Source: Saprospiraceae bacterium
GTDB taxonomy: Bacteria > Bacteroidota > Bacteroidia > Chitinophagales > Saprospiraceae
Direction of reading: 5' to 3'
Length of the DNA: 10,094 bases
NCBI GenBank assembly: GCA_007125435.1
Contig: SLDF01000402.1
Coordinates: forward strand, 1-10,094
Every line of letters starts with the position of its first letter. The first letter of the stretch is position 1. A model generated the notes under the pieces. The model was not told the origin of the DNA. It worked only from the letters and a program-made list of their open reading frames with translations, and did not search any database. Position numbers and translations under genes: made by a program. Of this stretch, positions 5,895 through 10,094 are shown in pieces.

Positions 5895-8378
5895 TTACTG
5901 ACTGATGTAGGTTCTATTCACGCGCTCTGATATCCGGCTGACCACTTCATAAACGGAGGTTTGACAAGCTTTCGCCAGATGAGTAGCGGGGTTTTCCGGA
6001 CCAAAAACGACCACTTCATCGCCACTCATGATCTGATGATCCTTCCCCAGATTCACCATACATAAATCCATACACACATGACCAACGATAGGATATAGAT
6101 GGCCTCTAATCCATAGCTGTGCCTGACCAAGACCTGCGCTTCTCATAAGCCCATCGCCATAGCCAATGCTCACTACCGCAATATCTGTCTCCTCTGTGGC
6201 ATACCATGCTCTGTCATATCCTACTGACTCTCCGGGCATAATGGGTTTGACCTGAAGCACAAACGCCTTCAGCCTGTGCACCGGGCTCAGCTGACTATGA
6301 TCATTCACGCCATATAGTCCAATACCCAATCGCACATAATCCATCTGGTGCTCAGTGAATCGTAATGTCCCTGCCGAATTTAAAGCATGGCGACGAGGTC
6401 TGAAGTGTGTCCGGCTGATCAATTCATGATACATCCAGTCAAATGTATCTAATTGTTGCCTCGTAAACGCATCAAAGTCGGGCTTATCAGCTGCTGCTAA
6501 ATGCGTGAAAACAGTGGCAACCTCCACGCCATCTATGTCGACAAGTCGATTGACGAGTCGACTCATTTCTTCTTTTCTAAAGCCCAATCGGTTCATACCT
6601 GTATCGAGCTTCAAATGGATTTTGTAGCGGTTGCCTGGCGCCATCTGTAAGGCCATATTATCCAATTGTTCCAGGCTGTATACTTCCGGTTCGAGCTTGT
6701 ACTGCCATAGTTTATCTAGTGAGTCAGCATCGGGATGCAACACCATGATCGGTGCCTGGATACCGGACTGCCTTAGCTTGATGGCCTCATCCGGATATGC
6801 TGTAGCTAAGTAGCTCACCCTTGCCTCTTCGAAGAAACGCGCCAGCTCAATATCCCCACTACCATAGGCAAATGACTTCAACATGATGATGATACCTGTA
6901 TCCGGTCGCAGCTTAGATGTTAGCACTCTGAGGTTTTCGCTCATGGCCTCCATATTGACCTCCAGTATGGTCTTGTGTGACTTTGATAAAAAGGTGTTGA
7001 CCCACTTATCGAGCTTATAGTATCTGGCTGCCTTAAATAAAATAGCGGTGCGGCTGTATTGTGCAGAGAGCAAATGCTTGTACACTTCTTCTGATGTATC
7101 AAAGTGGTGTGCATCTATTTCTTTTGCTATTTGCTCCGTGATAATACGAATAGATGGCCCTAGCCCATAGAAAACTGAAATATCATACTGCCGCACCAAC
7201 TGAATGATCTTCTCTTGCCATTCGCCGCTGTTCAGCTCTACCTGATCTCTAAATTCTGATAGGATCAAGACTCTCCTACGATCACCTCCTTGCTGAGCCA
7301 GAAAGCTGAGACCTGCCTGTAGAGACTCAGGGTCATTAGAATAAGTATCATTTATTATGATGCTATCTCTGATACCTTTTCTGAGCTCAAGGCGCATATT
7401 CAATGGCTCCAACCTCATCAGGCGGCTTTTGATCATCTGGTCATCATATCGTGCATGGTGCAAATAGGTAATACAATGCATGATATTATGTATGTCTATC
7501 TCTGCGCGAAATGGCACTATGTAATCATACACCTGACCATGAATATGCACGCGAATCTGCGCACTCTGGTCCGATATAGGACTGACATCTTCTAACCATA
7601 TATATGGTTGTCTGCTCTTATCTTTTCCCCAGGCCTTTTTATCGATATTTGTGGGTAGGTGGGTATGAACAGCTTCGTATATCAGGTCATCATCCGATGG
7701 GTATATGATGGTCTTAGCACGCTGAGCCAGCTTGAGCTTTTCTTTTACTTTTTCTGCTCTGTTATTAAATCCGGCGTCGTGAGCGCTGCCTATATTTAGA
7801 AGTAAACATATGTCAGGATCGATGATATAGGATAATGCGTCCATCTCACCTTTTGTGGAGATACCGGCTTCGAATATACCGATCTCGTGATTGTCCTCTA
7901 TCTGCCACACCGACAATGGTACGCCTATCTGAGAATTGTAGCTACCCGGACTTCTTACGACCATGGCATCTTCTTGTAAGAGTGTGTATAGCCATTCTTT
8001 CACTATGGTCTTGCCATTAGAGCCTGTCACACCTATGACGGGCAGGTCAAACTGATGGCGATGCGCAGCTGCAATATCCTGCAAAGCCTTTAAGACATTG
8101 GGCACATAAAGGAACACAGCTTCATCCAATGCAGGAGCACTATAATCCTGATGAACTACAAAATAGCGGACACCCTTTGCATACAGATCTTTTATGTAAT
8201 CATGACCGTCTCTTCTTGCCCCACTCAAAGCAAAAAAGCAAGTACTCGAAGCAAAAAGCAATCGCCTGCTGTCTATCAATAAGTACTTTATATGGCCATA
8301 GAGCTCAGGAGCTGTGGACAGTGTGCCGTCGGTAGCTTGTTGAAAAGCACTAATGGTATTTATGGCTTGTCTCTTCAT
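5895..8378 (-). CDS. murF-alr: Bifunctional UDP-MurNAc-tripeptide:D-Ala-D-Ala ligase (MurF) / alanine racemase (Alr)
   Basis: This 827-residue fusion joins two cytoplasmic cell-wall enzymes. The MurF half (about 1-460) shows the ATP-binding loop GVTGSNGKT (116-124), the family segment NIGSAHDAGF (195-204) and the ligase C-terminal segment IINDTYSNDPESLQAGL (341-357); it adds D-Ala-D-Ala to the UDP-MurNAc-tripeptide. The Alr half (about 468-827) shows the PLP-lysine site LKSFAYGSG (Lys501), LKLDTGMNRLGF (589-600), FTHLAAAD (624-631), HALNSAG (664-670), VGYDRAW with the probable catalytic Tyr721, GYGDG (739-743) and GHVCMDLCMV (766-775); it interconverts L- and D-alanine with PLP. This fusion is common in Bacteroidota and fits the combined length. 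Key catalytic residues of both halves appear present. It starts 54 nt after purD and is probably cotranscribed with it. The small deviation is DAGF where E. coli MurF has LEGF. No obvious terminator follows. Confidence 0.96.
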   Translation of the reverse strand: MKRQAINTISAFQQATDGTLSTAPELYGHIKYLLIDSRRLLFASSTCFFALSGARRDGHDYIKDLYAKGVRYFVVHQDYSAPALDEAVFLYVPNVLKALQDIAAAHRHQFDLPVIGVTGSNGKTIVKEWLYTLLQEDAMVVRSPGSYNSQIGVPLSVWQIEDNHEIGIFEAGISTKGEMDALSYIIDPDICLLLNIGSAHDAGFNNRAEKVKEKLKLAQRAKTIIYPSDDDLIYEAVHTHLPTNIDKKAWGKDKSRQPYIWLEDVSPISDQSAQIRVHIHGQVYDYIVPFRAEIDIHNIMHCITYLHHARYDDQMIKSRLMRLEPLNMRLELRKGIRDSIIINDTYSNDPESLQAGLSFLAQQGGDRRRVLILSEFRDQVELNSGEWQEKIIQLVRQYDISVFYGLGPSIRIITEQIAKEIDAHHFDTSEEVYKHLLSAQYSRTAILFKAARYYKLDKWVNTFLSKSHKTILEVNMEAMSENLRVLTSKLRPDTGIIIMLKSFAYGSGDIELARFFEEARVSYLATAYPDEAIKLRQSGIQAPIMVLHPDADSLDKLWQYKLEPEVYSLEQLDNMALQMAPGNRYKIHLKLDTGMNRLGFRKEEMSRLVNRLVDIDGVEVATVFTHLAAADKPDFDAFTRQQLDTFDWMYHELISRTHFRPRRHALNSAGTLRFTEHQMDYVRLGIGLYGVNDHSQLSPVHRLKAFVLQVKPIMPGESVGYDRAWYATEETDIAVVSIGYGDGLMRSAGLGQAQLWIRGHLYPIVGHVCMDLCMVNLGKDHQIMSGDEVVVFGPENPATHLAKACQTSVYEVVSRISERVNRTYISQ

Positions 8379-8432
8379 GCATTGGTATGATTGCCTGTCA
8401 TGAGGAAAAGTGGTCCGCAGCTATATGCATCA

Positions 8433-9698
8433 TCACAGATCAAATCCTATATCTTTTCTGTAAAATTTGCCCTCAAATGACACCTTTTCTGCTGCAGTCA
8501 TCGCCTTCACAAGAGCACTGGTAACATCATCTTCTGATTGACAAGTAATGGCTATGACCCGCCCACCATTGGTCAACAACTCTCCACCCTCAGCACCGGT
8601 AGTACCAGCATGGAACAATAGGGCTTCATGCAGGCCTACGTCTATGTGTATGGTTTTTTTCTTTTCGTAAGACCCCGGATAGCCTTCAGAGCACAGCATG
8701 ACGGTCACTGTATGCCGACCATCAAATTCTACAGTCACCTTGTCCAGTGTCTGATGGTGCATATGCTCCAGTAGTGATACCAAATCTGTCTTCAAGCGGG
8801 GCATGACGACTTCCGTCTCCGGATCGCCCATTCGACAGTTGTACTCTATGACATAGGGCTCACCATCCACAGCTATCAAACCGAAAAATATAAAACCCTT
8901 ATAATCGATTCCCCTTTTTATCAGTTCGTCAACAGTAGGCTGGATGACCTTGTCTATTGTCTTTTGTCTAAGTGTAGTGTTGAAAAACGGTACCGGTGAC
9001 ACTGCACCCATGCCTCCGGTATTAGGCCCGGTATCGCCTTCTCCTACGCGCTTGTAATCCTTAGCTTCGGGAAGCAAGACCCAGTTCTTACCGTCGCATA
9101 GTGCAAATACAGAGTATTCTATTCCTGACAAAAACTGTTCGATCAATATATGGCTTGATGCTTTTCCAAATTGCCCATTGAGCATGCGCTCTACTGTCTC
9201 CCGTGCCTCTTTGTAGTCAGATGTGATGATCACCCCCTTACCGGCTGCCAGACCATCGGCTTTTAATACATATGGCGGCTGCATGTCACCCAGGAAGCGC
9301 AAAGCTGCATCCAGTTGACTTTGATCAAAGGTCTTAGCATTAGCGGTAGGAATTCCGGCTGATGCCATGAAGGATTTGGCAAAGGACTTAGACCCCTCTA
9401 AGGCAGCTCCATCCTTGCCCGGCCCCACTATGATCAAATCTTCAATGCTCTCCAGATGATCTCGAATACCCTCTACCAGTGGTGCTTCCGGCCCTACTAT
9501 GAGCATATCAATGCCCTGCTCTCGGACAAAGGCTCCTATCGCATCATAATCATTGATATCCAGCTGCACATTCGTGCCCAATGCACCCGTTCCGCCATTG
9601 CCGGGAGCGATGAACAATTGCTCACAATTCTCACTCTGTATAAGCTTCCACGCTAATGCATGCTCACGACCTCCCGAGCCGACTAATAATACCTTCAT
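8433..9698 (-). CDS. purD: Phosphoribosylamine-glycine ligase (GAR synthetase)
   Basis: This 421-residue protein has the normal length for PurD, which joins 5-phosphoribosylamine and glycine using ATP in the second step of de novo purine synthesis in the cytoplasm. Seen motifs in order: GSGGREHA (7-14), APGNGGT (31-37), GPEAPLVEG (69-77), the ATP-grasp glycine-rich loop KADGLAAGKGV (146-156), DTGPNTGGMGA (222-232), the metal/ATP site EYNCRMGDPETE (285-296) and the C-terminal NGGRV (377-381). The start at 9698 leaves the N-terminal MKVLLVGSGG intact, as expected. A TAnnTTTG-type box lies about 20 nt upstream, leaving too short a leader for a purine riboswitch. The gene is followed after 54 nt by murF-alr on the same strand. 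No missing motif or frameshift was seen. Confidence 0.97.
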   Translation of the reverse strand: MKVLLVGSGGREHALAWKLIQSENCEQLFIAPGNGGTGALGTNVQLDINDYDAIGAFVREQGIDMLIVGPEAPLVEGIRDHLESIEDLIIVGPGKDGAALEGSKSFAKSFMASAGIPTANAKTFDQSQLDAALRFLGDMQPPYVLKADGLAAGKGVIITSDYKEARETVERMLNGQFGKASSHILIEQFLSGIEYSVFALCDGKNWVLLPEAKDYKRVGEGDTGPNTGGMGAVSPVPFFNTTLRQKTIDKVIQPTVDELIKRGIDYKGFIFFGLIAVDGEPYVIEYNCRMGDPETEVVMPRLKTDLVSLLEHMHHQTLDKVTVEFDGRHTVTVMLCSEGYPGSYEKKKTIHIDVGLHEALLFHAGTTGAEGGELLTNGGRVIAITCQSEDDVTSALVKAMTAAEKVSFEGKFYRKDIGFDL

Positions 9699-9718
9699 TC
9701 TCTTATTATTTTATCCGG

Positions 9719-9726
9719 CAAAACTA
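9719..9726 (-). promoter_or_regulatory. Probable -7 promoter box for purD
   Basis: On the minus strand this reads TAGTTTTG, an exact TAnnTTTG match, 20 nt upstream of the purD ATG. A -33 TTG is not evident. The leader would be about 14 nt. Confidence 0.45.
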
Positions 9727-9891
9727 ATTAATATTTGCGGGTCTTACTATTCACGGCGTGGAATATACATGGTTCATTGTTTTTTGCTCGAGGGATAAAT
9801 GCGGTTTTTAAGTACGCGTTTGTAGATACTGATAAAAAGCATAGTTGAATATGGCCAAAGTACATTCGCAATATCTTTTTGGGGAATGGTA

Positions 9892-9930
9892 TTTTGGGCA
9901 TCACCCTCGTCCTGTTGTCCTCGGGTCGCT
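9892..9930 (+). repeat. Dispersed repeat, truncated copy B (inverted relative to copy A)
   Basis: TTTTGGGCATCACCCTC (9892-9908) is the exact complement of 5785-5801, and CGGGTCGCT (9922-9930) is the complement of 5766-5774. The spacer is 13 nt here and 10 nt in copy A and differs in sequence. Similarity stops after 9930, so only the outer part of one arm is present. Confidence 0.65.
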
Positions 9931-10026
9931 TTATAGAGTCTGAAAATAACCATCTTAACGATCCCAAGCCTTGCTCTTTTGAGCGATCTCTTCAAAAAAA
10001 ATACTTACGGAGTCAGGCTACCCTTG

Positions 10027-10094
10027 ATGCCATCTTCAAAGGCTAGACCGCTGCACTGCTTGATAATTTTACTTTATACTTCCTGCTTCATCGG
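10027..10094 (+). CDS. Possible start of an exported protein, cut by window edge
   Basis: From ATG 10027 the plus strand stays open for 22 full codons to the edge. The translation has a basic start (K5, R7) and then a hydrophobic stretch (CLIILLYTSCFI), as in a signal peptide or membrane anchor. It would be transcribed divergently from purD. No promoter box or ribosome-binding site supports it and the length is very short, so this is only a candidate. Confidence 0.22.
   Translation, partial: MPSSKARPLHCLIILLYTSCFI

Larger units (their letters stand above)
9699..10094. other. Region upstream of purD, largely non-coding
   Basis: This stretch of about 400 bp contains the purD promoter box, a half copy of the dispersed repeat (9892-9930) and a small stem GCTC-TTTT-GAGC (9973-9984). 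Minus-strand frames entering from the right edge all close within about 25 nt, so at most the last few codons of a minus-strand gene could be present. Two short overlapping minus-strand frames (9995-9774, 9967-9728) run through the repeat and look non-coding. Confidence 0.5.

Noticed and set aside
9699..9760. Purine riboswitch upstream of purD
   Set aside because: The predicted leader is about 14 nt and no conserved purine-aptamer loops were found.
9728..9995. Two overlapping minus-strand frames of 79 and 73 codons upstream of purD
   Set aside because: Both run through repeat copy B, overlap each other in different phases, have no recognisable domain, and overlap or abut the purD promoter region.

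Overview
The window looks like a chromosomal piece of a Bacteroidota bacterium. Three things point there: a fused MurF-alanine racemase gene, a run of SurA/PpiC-type periplasmic chaperone genes with a parvulin-less lipoprotein member in the middle, and A/T-rich start regions carrying TAnnTTTG-type -7 promoter boxes rather than strong Shine-Dalgarno sites. A finer placement (for example within Saprospiria or Cytophagia) cannot be made from the sequence alone. All well-supported genes lie on the minus strand, so the biological order runs from high to low coordinates.

Layout from right to left along transcription. (1) Positions 9699-10094 are mostly non-coding. They hold a half copy of a dispersed repeat, a likely purD promoter and, at the very edge, a possible start of a plus-strand exported protein. 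(2) purD (9698-8433) and a murF-alr fusion (8378-5895) form a probable two-gene unit with a 54-nt gap, joining a purine-synthesis step to cell-wall D-alanine supply and use. (3) Positions 5494-5894 hold a GC-rich structured repeat of about 115 bp, related to the half copy at 9892-9930, and a promoter for the next unit. (4) A chaperone cluster follows: a 654-residue two-parvulin protein (5493-3529), a 294-residue lipoprotein without a recognisable parvulin domain (3514-2630) and a 458-residue SurA-like protein (2233-857). (5) A 291-bp miniature inverted-repeat element (2338-2628) sits between the second and third chaperone genes, flanked by a 5-bp TTTAA duplication that contains the lipoprotein gene's stop codon. 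(6) After a 240-bp gap with two hairpins, the window ends inside the 5' part of a secreted protein (616 to 2): signal peptide, a beta-rich carbohydrate-binding-like module, and a segment that looks like the beginning of a GH5 cellulase-type catalytic domain.

Working together: the chaperone cluster would escort unfolded outer-membrane proteins through the periplasm to the BAM machine, while murF-alr finishes the peptidoglycan precursor. The most unusual features are the mobile element splitting the chaperone cluster and the pair of inverted dispersed repeats bracketing purD-murF/alr. I found no evidence of a new defence system, RNA gene or CRISPR array.
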